This document shows positions 23,677-33,667 of a DNA stretch of 64,000 nucleotides, one piece after another; position 1 is the stretch's first letter, and every line of letters begins with the position of its first letter. The DNA lies in assembly GCA_963719415.1 (NCBI GenBank), contig OY970383.1, positions 992,001 to 1,056,000 on the forward strand, given 5' to 3'. Origin of the DNA: JAPLIS01 sp963719415 (GTDB taxonomy: Bacteria > Babelota > Babeliae > Babelales > Vermiphilaceae). The notes beneath the pieces were generated by a model that was not told where the DNA came from, ran no database searches, and worked only from the letters and a program-made list of their open reading frames with translations. A program made the translations under genes and the position numbers.

Positions 23677-25596
23677 TTATTCGCCTAGCTTTTGCAGTTC
23701 GACTTGTAAGCTTTCCCATTGCTGATTTTGAGCTTGCAAATCTTTTTGATAGGTAGCTAAGTTCTTTTGCGCTGCAGTGAATTCGCTTGTACCATATTTA
23801 AGCTCAGCAAAACTTTCTTGAATGCGTTCAATATGTTTTTCTAGATTATAGATAGTACGTTCTACGGCGCCTATTTTTTTATTAACTTCTTTTAAATGCT
23901 TAGGGTTTATTTTTTTTTTAGTAGATTCATTGGCAGCATCGCTACCAGCAGCGACATGAGCAGCTCCAGAAGTATGAGCTGCCTGATCGGGGTTGCCTAG
24001 TATATTGTTTTTGTAATAGATATATCCGTCATAATTGCCTTTGTAGCTAATAACGCCTGTTGGGGTTAATTCAATAATGTGAGTGGCAAGTTTATTTACG
24101 AAGTCTCTATCATGAGATACAAATATAATCGTACCTTCGTAGTCAGTAAGTGCCTTTAATAACACTTCTTTTGATGCAATATCAAGATGGTTGGTCGGTT
24201 CATCAAGAAGCAAGAGGTTTGCTTTTTGTAACAGTACGCTGGTCATACCAACGCGATTTTTTTCACCACCACTCAGAACTTTGACCTTTTTTTTAACGTC
24301 ATCATTGCTGAACAAAAAAGATCCTAAGAAAGTACGGATTTCCTGTTCTGTTGATAGGGCAACGCGAGATTTAATATTGTCAAAGACTGTTGATTCAAGA
24401 TCAAGGGTTGCGTTCTGATCTTGGTCGAAAAGCGCATAGGTAACATTGTGTCCAAAGGTTATTTCACCTTTTTGGAGAGGGTATTTTCCCGATATAACGT
24501 TAAAAAGAGTTGTTTTACCAACACCATTTGCTGCAATAATAGCTACCTTTTCACCACGAAGTACTTCAAATGATACGTGCTTGAAAATCTCTTTATTTTC
24601 AAATGATTGTGCTACATTTTTAACAGAAAGCACAACGTTGCCAGCTCGTTCAATAGGAGGAAATCTAAAATTAATCATTCTTCTTTTTGAAGCTAAAGTT
24701 ATTCGTTCAACTTTATCGAGAGATTTAATCATACTCTGTACCATTTTTGCTTTTGATGCAGTGGCCCGGAACCGATTAATGGTCTCTTGTCTTTGCTGTA
24801 TATCTTTTTGTTGAGTCTGATAGGCAGCTTCTAAAAGAGCCATATTGTGCTCTTTTTGTTTCTCATACTGTTCATAATTGCCGGTATAGACGGTACCTTT
24901 TCCGTGCTCAAGTTCAAGAATATAGTTGCAAAGTTCATCTAGAAAATAGCGTTCGTGGCATATTAATAAAAATCCAAACGGTGCTTGGTTTAAAAACTGT
25001 AAAAACCAGTCTTGAGCTGTAATATCAAGATGGTTAGTGGGCTCATCAAACAGATAAAAATCAGCTTTTTGTAGGAGTAATTTTGCAAGGACGACCCGCA
25101 TTTTCCAGCCAACACTAAGATTAGAAACAGGCTCATCGAACTGTTTTTCTGAAAATCCAAGGCCGCTGAGCATTCGTTTTGCCTCTGCGCGCGCGCGCTC
25201 AATATTAAGTTCTGCTAGTTGATCTTGTATTTCAGTGTATCGCTCGAGGCTTTTAGGGTCTGTTTGTAAGTTTTTTTCTAATTGTGCAGCTTCATCGCAA
25301 AGAACTGTTATATTTTCAAAAGCACCGAATGTCTCATCTACTATAGATTTTGACGAATTTAATACAACTTCTTGAGGTAGATAGGCGATTTTTTTGCCTT
25401 TATTTATGACAATTTTGCCATCATCAACAGCTTGTGTGCCGGTTAACGCCTTAAGAAGAGTCGATTTACCTGATCCATTAGCGCCAACGAGGCCAATACG
25501 TTGTCGTTGGTCTAGGGTAAAAGATATATGGTCAAATACTATTTGAGTACCAAAAGAAAGGGTGAGGTTGTATACATTAATCATACACGAATCCAT
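23677..25596 (-). CDS. ABC-F family ATPase
   Basis: Soluble protein with two ATP-binding cassettes and no membrane domain, 639 residues; family members act on the ribosome (translation factors such as EttA, Uup and YbiT, or antibiotic-resistance proteins). First cassette: Walker A GANGSGKST, signature NLSVGW, Walker B FYLFDEPTNHLD. The inter-domain linker has the Lys/Arg-rich helix region (KEHNMALLEAAYQTQQKDI). Second cassette: AANGVGKTT, VLSGGEKNRVG and LLLDEPTNHLD. A C-terminal coiled coil (about 570-639) resembles the Uup/ABCF C-terminal extension. The start is ATG 25596 or, five codons into the frame, ATG 25584. Confidence 0.93.
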   Translation of the reverse strand: MDSCMINVYNLTLSFGTQIVFDHISFTLDQRQRIGLVGANGSGKSTLLKALTGTQAVDDGKIVINKGKKIAYLPQEVVLNSSKSIVDETFGAFENITVLCDEAAQLEKNLQTDPKSLERYTEIQDQLAELNIERARAEAKRMLSGLGFSEKQFDEPVSNLSVGWKMRVVLAKLLLQKADFYLFDEPTNHLDITAQDWFLQFLNQAPFGFLLICHERYFLDELCNYILELEHGKGTVYTGNYEQYEKQKEHNMALLEAAYQTQQKDIQQRQETINRFRATASKAKMVQSMIKSLDKVERITLASKRRMINFRFPPIERAGNVVLSVKNVAQSFENKEIFKHVSFEVLRGEKVAIIAANGVGKTTLFNVISGKYPLQKGEITFGHNVTYALFDQDQNATLDLESTVFDNIKSRVALSTEQEIRTFLGSFLFSNDDVKKKVKVLSGGEKNRVGMTSVLLQKANLLLLDEPTNHLDIASKEVLLKALTDYEGTIIFVSHDRDFVNKLATHIIELTPTGVISYKGNYDGYIYYKNNILGNPDQAAHTSGAAHVAAGSDAANESTKKKINPKHLKEVNKKIGAVERTIYNLEKHIERIQESFAELKYGTSEFTAAQKNLATYQKDLQAQNQQWESLQVELQKLGE

Positions 25597-25877
25597 TAAT
25601 AAGTAAGGGAGTTGATCAGGTAAGTCTTTTTAATATAGCAAAAATATACGTACTAGACAATTGGAAAATTTGGAAAGTATTTTTATTTAATTCTATAATA
25701 AAATAATTAATGATAGTATTCTCAGGGTAGTTAGTTTAAAAATTATACATACTATAGTATGCTGTAGCTAGAGTGCTTATGCTTTACGAGTGCTTGAAGG
25801 TTAAGAGTATATCGGTTGTTGAGATAGAAAAAATTAGTATAGATAATATATTACATACGATTATTTTGGGATTTATT

Positions 25878-26798
25878 ATGCGGCAGGTTCATCTGGTTTT
25901 GTTGATTGGTTTTTTTATTGGTTCAGAGTTGTTTAGCTGCAATCATGACGATTTTTTGGGTAATCGAGCGATGATAAGTCATGTTGATATAAGAGATAGA
26001 AGGCCTAGCCTTTGTGTCGTTGATCATATTGATTCTGATGGTTTAGCATCTTTGGGTTTTTTTTCGCCCCGCATCCATTCTTTAGCTGAAGATTTTGTCC
26101 AACCTAGAGATTCTGTTTTTCATATTTCAAGTATTCCAGACAATAGTGGAAATAGAAATCGTCACGAGGCATCAGCGATTAAAAGAAGATTCAGCAGGGC
26201 GGTTAACGGTGAGTTTAAAAGAGATGAGTTTGGAGATAGAAAAGATGGTATGGAATTTTTGGCTCGGGTTCCGGTACGAGAACAATCATATTCTAAAAGT
26301 TTTTTAATGGCTTTAAAGGCAGGAATTGGCCGTTCAGTTTTTGGTTTATCGAAAAGAGGCCTTTTGACATTGTTGTCAGATTCAATTTCTTTTCTTTTTA
26401 TTTTGCCTAATTTTCATTTGCTTACGAATTTTCATAACAATAAGGTGGCTAGTAACGAATTACAACAAGGTTTAGGTCTTGTATCCATAAAGCCTAGCGA
26501 TAAACGTAGATTTTTAGTTGCCTTCGATAAAGCGTCTAAGGGACGAGAAATGTCGGGGAAGGATTTAGCTGAAAATTATTCAAAAGAGACAGGTAGTAAA
26601 AGAAACTTTGACTTTTGGTATGCTATTAGGAGATCAATAGTGGAGCCGTTATGTTTAGAAGAAAACCAAGCAAATTATTTGCTTTCTTGTACGTCGCCAT
26701 TGAGTCATGCAAGGTTGGAGGAATGTGTACAGGAGCATTTTGAGAATCATGACGGTAGTGATAATCAGGAGGGAGTTCTGGCTAATGACCATCTTTAA
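25878..26798 (+). CDS. Secreted hypothetical protein
   Basis: The frame is open from 25773, but ATG 25878 yields a standard signal peptide (MRQVHLVLLIGFFIG, then SELFSC) and is the likely start; the product then has about 306 residues. The mature region is charged and low in recognisable motifs, with one hydrophobic stretch (LLTLLSDSISFLFILPNFHLL). The signal peptide and acidic start resemble the next gene (MQHIRLFLLMSFVVSSALFS), so they may be distant paralogs. No function assigned. Confidence 0.6.
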   Translation: MRQVHLVLLIGFFIGSELFSCNHDDFLGNRAMISHVDIRDRRPSLCVVDHIDSDGLASLGFFSPRIHSLAEDFVQPRDSVFHISSIPDNSGNRNRHEASAIKRRFSRAVNGEFKRDEFGDRKDGMEFLARVPVREQSYSKSFLMALKAGIGRSVFGLSKRGLLTLLSDSISFLFILPNFHLLTNFHNNKVASNELQQGLGLVSIKPSDKRRFLVAFDKASKGREMSGKDLAENYSKETGSKRNFDFWYAIRRSIVEPLCLEENQANYLLSCTSPLSHARLEECVQEHFENHDGSDNQEGVLANDHL

Positions 26799-27066
26799 AG
26801 CGCTGTGATTTGGGAAATTGTTCCCATTTTTTACCTGTTCAAATACTTTTTGCGCTAACACATTTGCTTTTAGTTGTTTTCTTTTTTTCTCCCTCGTAGT
26901 AATATATTCTACATAAAGGCCTTATTTTTTGGATTAGTTAGACTATATATATTTATAATTATAACCGAAAAAATTAGACCTTATTTTCAAAATATTTGTT
27001 TTTTTTTATAGAAATAAAAAGATTGTTTTAGATTGTTTTATACACATGGTTGTCCAGGAAGTGATT

Positions 27067-28290
27067 ATGCAACATATACGTTTATTTTTGTTGATGAGTT
27101 TTGTAGTGAGTTCAGCGTTATTTAGTGCTGATGAGTTAGAATTTGATAGAACAATGGTAGTGCGCCCGAGAAATGGCCGACCAGGTAGGCTCAATGAAGA
27201 GAACTTGAAAGGTATCGATAGTCGAAGTAGTATGTCTGCTGTAAGGGCTGATTTTTACGACAATGGGAGCGGTCAAATACCGGTTGATTTGAGAGTTCCT
27301 GCGCCAAGAGCGATCAGTGAGGGTAAAGAGCCTGAAGAAAATGATTTGCCATTAGGTTTGCAAGCACCATCTTTGCTGAGTTTGGCGGCAAGAGGATTTG
27401 GTTTTATGGTAAAAAGAGCGACAGACTTGCTACCATCGAGTTTTAGGTCGATGCAGTCACAGCAAGGAGGAGGTAGGGACGAAAGGGCAGATGTGCCAGC
27501 TCATAATTATGCTGATCATGTTGCGCTTGCAGGGATGATTGCTTCAGAGAAAAAACTAAATAAACAACTATTTTTTGAGATTTATCAAAAGGAAAATCCG
27601 AATGGTACTATTGAAAATTTTAAGAAGCTGCGTAGTTCTGGATACAAAATTTTGAATCAAGAAATGCCAGGGTTAAGCATAGATCGGCAGAATGACATTC
27701 TTTGTCAGTGTTTATTAAATCAAAAATGGGATGTTTCAAGATTTGAACAAGTGGTATGTTTTGTATCGCTGCAACAACAAGAAGAGCAATTGGTGGAAAA
27801 TCAGTTGAGGCTACAACCGGTTGTTGCGCCTGAAGAATTATTGGTAGAACGGAAATGGCCAGCAGCACCAATAGCACCGGTTATAAGGCCAGTTATGGAA
27901 GTATTAGTAGAAGTTTCAAGGCCTAGCTTGATGGAAAAAGAGCAAGAAAAAAAGAAGGTTATTAATGAGTTGGCTATTGAGATATCTGCGGTTGATTTTC
28001 AAATATTAAAAGGTTGTAGCAATAAAAAAGCAGTAAGTGATCTTTCTTTTAGTTTAGGATACAGAGCTGATGAGTTTGGCCAATTTTATTCTGAAGGAAC
28101 CAGCATACTGATGTCGAGTCGTCAGGCAAGAGGTGAAGATTTTGGTTGGATACCAGTTGTTTTAGGCAAGGCCCTTTCCATTGCTAGTAAGTATAATCGA
28201 AAAGAATATGTTCTTGATGATCTTAACGAAGCGGTTTTAGCATTGGATCAGCAGACAAAATATTCAAGAGGGGGCGGCTGGGGATTCTAA
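27067..28290 (+). CDS. Secreted hypothetical protein
   Basis: ATG 27067 is chosen over the upstream in-frame ATG 27046 because AGGAAGTG precedes it and the signal peptide then begins at Met1 (MQHIRLFLLMSFVVSSALFS). The mature protein of about 390 residues is Arg/Pro/Glu-rich in its first half, with a short hydrophobic segment (SLLSLAARGFGFMV), a helical middle part with a Glu/Gln/Pro stretch, and a more ordered C-terminus. No family recognised. It follows another secreted gene by 268 bases. Confidence 0.6.
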   Translation: MQHIRLFLLMSFVVSSALFSADELEFDRTMVVRPRNGRPGRLNEENLKGIDSRSSMSAVRADFYDNGSGQIPVDLRVPAPRAISEGKEPEENDLPLGLQAPSLLSLAARGFGFMVKRATDLLPSSFRSMQSQQGGGRDERADVPAHNYADHVALAGMIASEKKLNKQLFFEIYQKENPNGTIENFKKLRSSGYKILNQEMPGLSIDRQNDILCQCLLNQKWDVSRFEQVVCFVSLQQQEEQLVENQLRLQPVVAPEELLVERKWPAAPIAPVIRPVMEVLVEVSRPSLMEKEQEKKKVINELAIEISAVDFQILKGCSNKKAVSDLSFSLGYRADEFGQFYSEGTSILMSSRQARGEDFGWIPVVLGKALSIASKYNRKEYVLDDLNEAVLALDQQTKYSRGGGWGF

Positions 28291-28498
28291 AGATGTGATT
28301 TAGGTTTTTGTGGTCAGCAGTTATTTGTAGGTCGTGATTTTTATAAGATAGTTTTTAATTGACGTTTTTTATCTTTATAGCTATATTATTTCTAACTTTA
28401 ATAGTTATATTGTTTTATAATTTAGATTTCATAATTTAAATATATATTTAAATAGTGTGCTTAAATAGCCAATTAAAGTAAAAATTTGAAAAAATAAT

Positions 28499-28584
28499 GC
28501 CGGGGTGGCGAAATGGCAGACGCACGAGACTCAAAATCTCGCGGTGGCAACACCGTGCCGGTTCAAGTCCGGCCCTCGGCACCA
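28499..28584 (+). tRNA. tRNA-Leu(CAA)
   Basis: An 86-nt class II tRNA with acceptor GCCGGGG/CCTCGGC, anticodon loop CTCAAAA (anticodon CAA), long variable arm with GGTGGCAACACC, T-loop TTCAAGT and an encoded CCA. Confidence 0.97.
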
Positions 28585-28689
28585 AAAACATATCAGTTTC
28601 GCTCACATAAATATATTGAGCGAAGGTATCTGAAAAGCTCGTATGAGTAAAAAAAGATTTAGTCTAAATAAAGCAGAGAGAGTAGTTTC

Positions 28690-29025
28690 GTGGAGAATTG
28701 TATTTTTTGTAAAATTTGTGCTGGTACTTTAAAAGCAACAGTCATTGCTGAGTCACCTGATATCATAGTAATTCAAGATATCCGTCCGAAAGCTCCTATC
28801 CATTATCTTATTATTCCCAAAAGACATATAGATAGTTTGTCTACTATTACGGATAACGATACCTCTCTCATGGGAAGCATGATGTTGATGGCGCAACGAT
28901 TAGCACAACAAAATTCACAAGCGCGAGATTTTCGTCTGCTTTCTAATAATGGCGTTGGCGTAGGCCAGTCGGTATTCCATCTACATTTCCATTTTTTAGC
29001 TGGCAAACATATGTCAGATTTTTAG
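28690..29025 (+). CDS. HIT-family nucleotide hydrolase (Hint-like)
   Basis: Histidine-triad protein of 111 residues, expected to hydrolyse AMP-lysine or related nucleoside phosphoramidates. Seen: N-terminal CIFCKICAG with a CxxC pair, the strand HYLIIPKRHI, and the active-site triad HLHFHFLAGK near the C-terminus, with NNGVGVGQSVFHLH as in the family. It begins with GTG at 28690, and AGAGAGAG upstream may serve as the ribosome-binding site. Confidence 0.93.
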   Translation: MENCIFCKICAGTLKATVIAESPDIIVIQDIRPKAPIHYLIIPKRHIDSLSTITDNDTSLMGSMMLMAQRLAQQNSQARDFRLLSNNGVGVGQSVFHLHFHFLAGKHMSDF

Positions 29026-29194
29026 ACTTAATTTTTTTAAAACAAGTTTACTCTCTATAGTAAAGCTTAGATAAAAAAAGTCCCAAATGAGTAAAGTATT
29101 AAAATCTCGTGAATAGTTTTGTTTGTGTCTCTCCGGCGGGGGATAAGATGTCCCGTTATAAAACAATTTTGCTTTCTAAAATAGTCTTATTTTT

Positions 29195-30097
29195 TTAGAT
29201 CTGTTTTTTTGTATGGTGCTTGAGCTCGTCTTGATAAAAAATATAGAGACCAATAAAAACGATAAAGGTAGAGAGAAAGTAGTGCCAGGTAATTTTTTCT
29301 CCTAAAAATGCCCATCCATTAAATGCTGCAAAGAGTGGGCATATAAATCCTGCAAAAGATATAAAGGTGGCTGTGTAGGTTTTTAACAGGTGTCCATAGA
29401 GATTGTGGCATAGAATGTTGCTCAAAAGAATGACTACGGTAAGCCAGCCAATAAAAGGTAGGGGATTGGTTATTGTAAAACCATTTGGTATAAAAAAGGT
29501 GGTGCCAAGTGACAATATGCCACCAGCTGTCATGCTTAGACCATTGATCATCGTCGGAGAATAATTATATTTGTAGATCATTTTTCGTACAATAATCCAT
29601 CCGTACGCGCTTGAAAAAACAGAGACGATGATTGCTAGTTCTTGCCATGAAATAAGAGATAGTTCGCCAGTCATCTGTTCAATGGGAGTTGTTGTTAGCA
29701 AAATAGGAATCATTCCTAGGAAACCAATACAGAGACCAAGAACCTGTTTTTTGGTTATTTTTTCTTGTAATAAAAAGTAAGAATAGATTGCTGTGGCAAA
29801 GGGAGCAAAATTATGTAAAAAAATTGCTTTATATGATGGCAGCCCGCGTAGTCCCCAGAAGCGTAATATGTAAGTTACATAGATGCCAAAAAAAACCAGT
29901 TTGGCATAATCTTTAAAATGTTCTTTTTTGAAGTTAAACTGTTCATGGGGAGAAAGGTGTTGGTAGGCAAGAAGTATAAGGCCTGCAATGGTCATACGAA
30001 CGCCTGCGAGTAGCGTTGGAGATGTGTAGTTAACGAGTATTTTTCCAATAGAAAGAGAGCAGGCAAAGAGTGCATACATAATAATAATAAGCGTCAT
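29195..30097 (-). CDS. EamA/DMT-family transporter
   Basis: Ten-helix drug/metabolite transporter, 300 residues. Two EamA-type halves are visible: residues about 1-130 with LLAGVRMTIAGLILLAYQ and AIFLHNFAPFATAIYSYFLL ... EKITKKQVLGLCIGFLGMI, and about 150-290 with the same pattern ending in WAFLGEKITWHYFLSTFIVFIGL. Substrate unknown; in intracellular bacteria such carriers often import metabolites such as amino acids or S-adenosylmethionine. It is divergent from the OPT-type transporter gene. Confidence 0.88.
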   Translation of the reverse strand: MTLIIIMYALFACSLSIGKILVNYTSPTLLAGVRMTIAGLILLAYQHLSPHEQFNFKKEHFKDYAKLVFFGIYVTYILRFWGLRGLPSYKAIFLHNFAPFATAIYSYFLLQEKITKKQVLGLCIGFLGMIPILLTTTPIEQMTGELSLISWQELAIIVSVFSSAYGWIIVRKMIYKYNYSPTMINGLSMTAGGILSLGTTFFIPNGFTITNPLPFIGWLTVVILLSNILCHNLYGHLLKTYTATFISFAGFICPLFAAFNGWAFLGEKITWHYFLSTFIVFIGLYIFYQDELKHHTKKQI

Positions 30098-30418
30098 AAA
30101 TAGTATCTTTAGTTCGTGGTGTTAATTGGTGCGTTAATGAGTTAATATTGATAGTAAAATAGTTTGCGATTAAATAATGGTAACATTATAACAGATAATT
30201 GTAGCAAAAAAGTTATGGAATATAAAATCTATGTTATTCTCTAAATTAAATAAAGAGATGGGTAAAAGAGATATCTGTATATCTGTACGTGCGTATACGC
30301 GCGCGCGCGTTAATGATTTGGGTGAAAAGTGGGTTGCTAAAAATACATGAGGGCTGACAGAACTATTTGCGTTATGAGATATGCGTGAGCGTGTAGGTGT
30401 AAAATTGGGATTTTTTGT
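30098..30418. promoter_or_regulatory. Divergent intergenic region with alternating purine-pyrimidine tract
   Basis: About 320 bases between two divergent transporter genes. At 30284-30310 there are 27 bases of strict purine-pyrimidine alternation ending in GCGCGCGCGCGT, a GC-rich tract in an otherwise AT-rich spacer. Such tracts can form Z-DNA under negative supercoiling. No other element is evident. Confidence 0.5.
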
Positions 30419-32089
30419 ATGTTATTAACTTTATTGGTCGGTGTTTTATTGTCTTTTTTTTCTACTATAGTAATGAGTTATGTTGCTATGGCAACTCCCA
30501 TTGGGCCATGGATTGCGCCGACATTGGTGCTCATCGGACTTTTTTTATTTCGTTTATTGCGAAATAGTATTCAGGTAACGCAAGCTTTAGTGTTGGTAAC
30601 TGTTGCAGGATCTGTAGGTGGTATTATTGCTACAGGATTAGGTTTTTCTTTTCCTGCTATATACTTTCTCTCGGGTGATCTTTTTAGTGAGTGGATGTGT
30701 AATCCCGCTCTATTTGCGGGAATTGTTTCGGGTCTAGTATTTGTTGCAGGTTTGTATGGATTTTTTTTGGCAAACCTTTTTGAGTACCAGATAATAGAAA
30801 AAGATAAACTCCCGTTTCCTATTAGTATAATGATTCATGAAATGGTTGTTGCTGGTGCTCAAGTGCAGAAAGCCTATCAGCTGGTAGGCGGCTTTCTTGC
30901 GACTTTAATTTTTTGTTTTTTGCAAGATGGTCTTTTTTGGATTAAGGGTGTTTTGCCAAAGTCATTTCAACTACTTGCACCGGTAACATTTGCTGGTGTG
31001 CGTATTCCAGCTTTTGTGTTTGATGTTTGGCCTATGGTTTGGGCGATCGGTTTTATTACGGGACATATGATAGCAGTTCCCTTGGCTGTTGGGGCGTGCG
31101 CACAAGTTTTTATTTTGGGACCGTTAAATACATGGTTTTTTGCAGCCTTATCTCCGTTGGAATCGACCTTTGCTTTTTGTAGCGGTATGATTTTGCTTGG
31201 TTTAGTAGAAAGTGCAATTAAAGTATCCAGTATGATGATGCAAGGTTGTCGTTGGTGTTCTAATTGGTTGTCTGGGTTATGGCATTCTGACAGCAAATTA
31301 TCTGTTTGGGGGTTTTTTAAAGCTGACAATAAAGAGGTTGATCGCCAGCAGTTCTTTGGGCGCTCTTTCGAACAGTTATTATTATGCTGTTCTGTTTTTG
31401 TTTTTTTATATTGCGTTGGTCTTTCTTTTTTGCAAATTGTGTATCTGTTGGCCAGTACAGCACTTTTTAGTTATCAGATGGTTGTAATTGGTGCAAAGTG
31501 GGGAATTGTACCTTTGGGTCGATTTGCTACTTTTATTATGTTGCCCGTTTTTTTCTTGTTTAGTTTTGATGGTGTTCAGGCTATTTTTGTTGCTACTTTT
31601 TTTGAAATCGCAGGTGGCTTGTCTTACGATGTGTTGTGTGGCCGGGTTATTGGCAGAAGAAGTGATGTTGATCAAGCATCTATTAAGTATTATCAATATA
31701 TGGGGTTATTGGTGAGTGGTCTGATAATAGGTTTGGTTTTTTGGTTGCTCATTAAGAGTTGTGTATTGGGTTCGGCAGAATTGTGTGGTTACAAAGCGCA
31801 GAGTCGCTCTCTTTTGGTAAATGTTGTTTTGCATGGCAATGGTTTTGATATATACATGTTGTCTTTTGGATTTTTATTTAGTTTTTTATTAACACGATTA
31901 AAATTAAATCCGACATTGGTTCTTGGTGGGCTTCTAATGCCCCTCAATCTTTCGATTGGACTTATCTTTGGTGGGCTTTTAGCAGAAGTGTTAACTTTCT
32001 TTGTTAAAGATCGTCGTAAAGTAGAACCATTTTTTTCTGGTGTTTTTACTGCTAATTCGTTATGGATGCTGCTAAAAGCCCTTATTTAA
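30419..32089 (+). CDS. OPT-superfamily (oligopeptide) transporter-like membrane protein
   Basis: A 556-residue protein with about 14-16 hydrophobic helices. The pattern MATPIGPWIAPTLVLIGL near the start, KDKLPFPISIMIHEMV (compare the LPFP(S/T)G motif after an early helix in OPT proteins), GPLNTWFFAALSP and the C-terminal LGGLLMPLNLSIGLIFGGLL are consistent with the oligopeptide transporter (OPT/YSL) superfamily, which imports peptides or metal chelates. Assignment to OPT is from motif style and could be wrong at family level, but a secondary transporter is safe. It fits an organism that feeds on host peptides. Confidence 0.65.
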   Translation: MLLTLLVGVLLSFFSTIVMSYVAMATPIGPWIAPTLVLIGLFLFRLLRNSIQVTQALVLVTVAGSVGGIIATGLGFSFPAIYFLSGDLFSEWMCNPALFAGIVSGLVFVAGLYGFFLANLFEYQIIEKDKLPFPISIMIHEMVVAGAQVQKAYQLVGGFLATLIFCFLQDGLFWIKGVLPKSFQLLAPVTFAGVRIPAFVFDVWPMVWAIGFITGHMIAVPLAVGACAQVFILGPLNTWFFAALSPLESTFAFCSGMILLGLVESAIKVSSMMMQGCRWCSNWLSGLWHSDSKLSVWGFFKADNKEVDRQQFFGRSFEQLLLCCSVFVFLYCVGLSFLQIVYLLASTALFSYQMVVIGAKWGIVPLGRFATFIMLPVFFLFSFDGVQAIFVATFFEIAGGLSYDVLCGRVIGRRSDVDQASIKYYQYMGLLVSGLIIGLVFWLLIKSCVLGSAELCGYKAQSRSLLVNVVLHGNGFDIYMLSFGFLFSFLLTRLKLNPTLVLGGLLMPLNLSIGLIFGGLLAEVLTFFVKDRRKVEPFFSGVFTANSLWMLLKALI

Positions 32090-32107
32090 ATAAATCACTT
32101 ATACATA

Positions 32108-33211
32108 TTATGTGTTTAGAATAAGATACGCTTCGATAAATGGCATAAGCTGACCATCAAGAACATTATCTGGTTGGGATGACTCGTAGCCCGTGCGATG
32201 ATCTTTTACCATTTTATAAGGGTGCAGAACATAAGATCTTATTTGTGAGCCCCATTCTATTTTCTTTTTTTCAACAAGCAAAGCATTTTTGGCTTCTTGT
32301 TCTTCTTTTAATCTTTGAGCAACTCTTGACCGCAACAATTTCATGGCTGTCTCTCTGTTTTGACCTTGAGAGCGCTCGTTTTGGCATTGGGCGATAATGC
32401 CAGTAGGAATATGGGTAATGCGAACAGCTGAATCAGTGGTGTTTACATGTTGTCCACCAGCACCACTTGCGCGATAGGTATCTATGCGAATGTCGCTTGG
32501 CTCAAGTACAATTTCTATTTCCGGAACTTCTGGGGTGACCAGTACGCTGGCAAATGATGTATGCCTTCTTTTGTTAGAGTCAAAAGGAGATATGCGAACA
32601 AGTCTATGCACCCCTTGCTCACTTTTTAAAAGACCATATGCTTTTTTACCGCGAATAAAAAGAGTGGCTGATTTTATACCGGCTTCGTCGGCTGCTTGAT
32701 AGTCTATTATTTGAATGTGGAGTTTTTCTCGTTCGCAGAACCTTGCAAACATGCGCAATAACATATTGGCCCAATCTTGTGATTCGGTACCACCAGCGCC
32801 CGGAGTAATAGCAAGAAAGCATGAAGAGTCATCATTCTCTTTGTTGAGGAGTACGTCTATTTTTAATTTTTTAATAGATTGACATAAGTTATTGATGTCT
32901 ATTTCTAATTGGGTTAGCGCCTCCTCGTCGTTTTTAAAAAGATTAAGAAGTTCTGGGATTTCCTGTAACGTTTTATCTATATATATATATTGTTCATATT
33001 CAGTTTTAATCTGTTGAAGTTCTTTGCCTAAATGCGCCTGTTGCCAAAAGTTTGGACGAAGGCTTTCTTTTTCTAAAAAGGCAAGTCGTTCAGTTAATTT
33101 TGATTGGCTCCAATATGTTTTAAGAGTTATGAAGTCTGGCTCTATAATTTTTAGCTGATGGGCTAGGTCGTCAAATAACATAAGGGTTGCTTTCTTGGTT
33201 AGAATTAACAT
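32108..33211 (-). CDS. prfB: Peptide chain release factor 2
   Basis: Class I release factor for UAA and UGA, 367 residues. Seen: SPFDSNKRRHTSFASV, with the SPF tripeptide that reads the stop codon, and RASGAGGQHVNTTDSAVRIT with the GGQ that triggers peptide hydrolysis. ITPGAGGTESQDWANML is the conserved domain 2 start. The reading frame is continuous through the region (ITLKTYWSQSKL) where many bacteria have the autoregulatory UGA frameshift, so that control is absent here. The start is ATG 33211 or ATG 33181 (MLFDDLAHQL). The 3-prime end lies 18 bases from the convergent transporter gene. Confidence 0.96.
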   Translation of the reverse strand: MLILTKKATLMLFDDLAHQLKIIEPDFITLKTYWSQSKLTERLAFLEKESLRPNFWQQAHLGKELQQIKTEYEQYIYIDKTLQEIPELLNLFKNDEEALTQLEIDINNLCQSIKKLKIDVLLNKENDDSSCFLAITPGAGGTESQDWANMLLRMFARFCEREKLHIQIIDYQAADEAGIKSATLFIRGKKAYGLLKSEQGVHRLVRISPFDSNKRRHTSFASVLVTPEVPEIEIVLEPSDIRIDTYRASGAGGQHVNTTDSAVRITHIPTGIIAQCQNERSQGQNRETAMKLLRSRVAQRLKEEQEAKNALLVEKKKIEWGSQIRSYVLHPYKMVKDHRTGYESSQPDNVLDGQLMPFIEAYLILNT

Positions 33212-33538
33212 AAGTTTTTTTTAAAATTTTTTAAATTTTTTTTAGATATATTTCTTTTTTTATAAGATTATTTTAACTTTCTTATATTTATTATACTGGT
33301 TTTTATAGTTTTTATGTATGGCCTTCATTTAAGATGTTTTTTGGGGTTATTGTGTGATTTTCATGAAGATTTCAAATAAAAAATTAAGAAGTTGGCAAAA
33401 ATGCTTTTATTCTCGTGTTTTTTGCTGAATATTCTCCCATAGAATAGATTTTTGGGGGTTTTTTGTTTAATGAGCCATTGAGCTGAAAAAGCTTTTTTTG
33501 TGAAAAATAAAAATATTTTAAAAAAAATTAAAAAAGTG
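33212..33538. other. Intergenic region upstream of rRNA promoters
   Basis: About 330 very AT-rich bases between prfB and the rRNA promoters. No RNA gene, credible ORF or repeat was found; it probably includes the prfB promoter. Confidence 0.4.
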
Positions 33539-33566
33539 TTGACTTAGTCTGTGTAACATGTATAAT
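33539..33566 (+). promoter_or_regulatory. rRNA promoter P1
   Basis: TTGACT (33539-33544) and TATAAT (33561-33566) with a 16-base spacer, inside the first copy of a roughly 101-base direct repeat upstream of 16S. Confidence 0.8.
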
Positions 33567-33639
33567 TTTACCTGAATCGTTAGTTGAAATAAGCGTTCGA
33601 AACGAAAGTGCGAATCGAAAAAATGGGTCGAAAAAAGTG

Positions 33640-33667
33640 TTGACTTAATTTGTACAACATGTATAAT
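33640..33667 (+). promoter_or_regulatory. rRNA promoter P2
   Basis: TTGACT (33640-33645) and TATAAT (33662-33667) with a 16-base spacer, exactly 101 bases after P1. The flanking sequence (ATTTTA, TGAATCG, TTGAAATAAGC, GCGAATCGAAAAA) is repeated too, showing a tandem duplication of the whole promoter. Confidence 0.82.

Noticed and set aside
29050..29165. Possible fourth copy of the MITE-like repeat
   Set aside because: TATAGTAAAGCTTAGATAAA resembles a left end, but no matching right end or internal blocks could be found.
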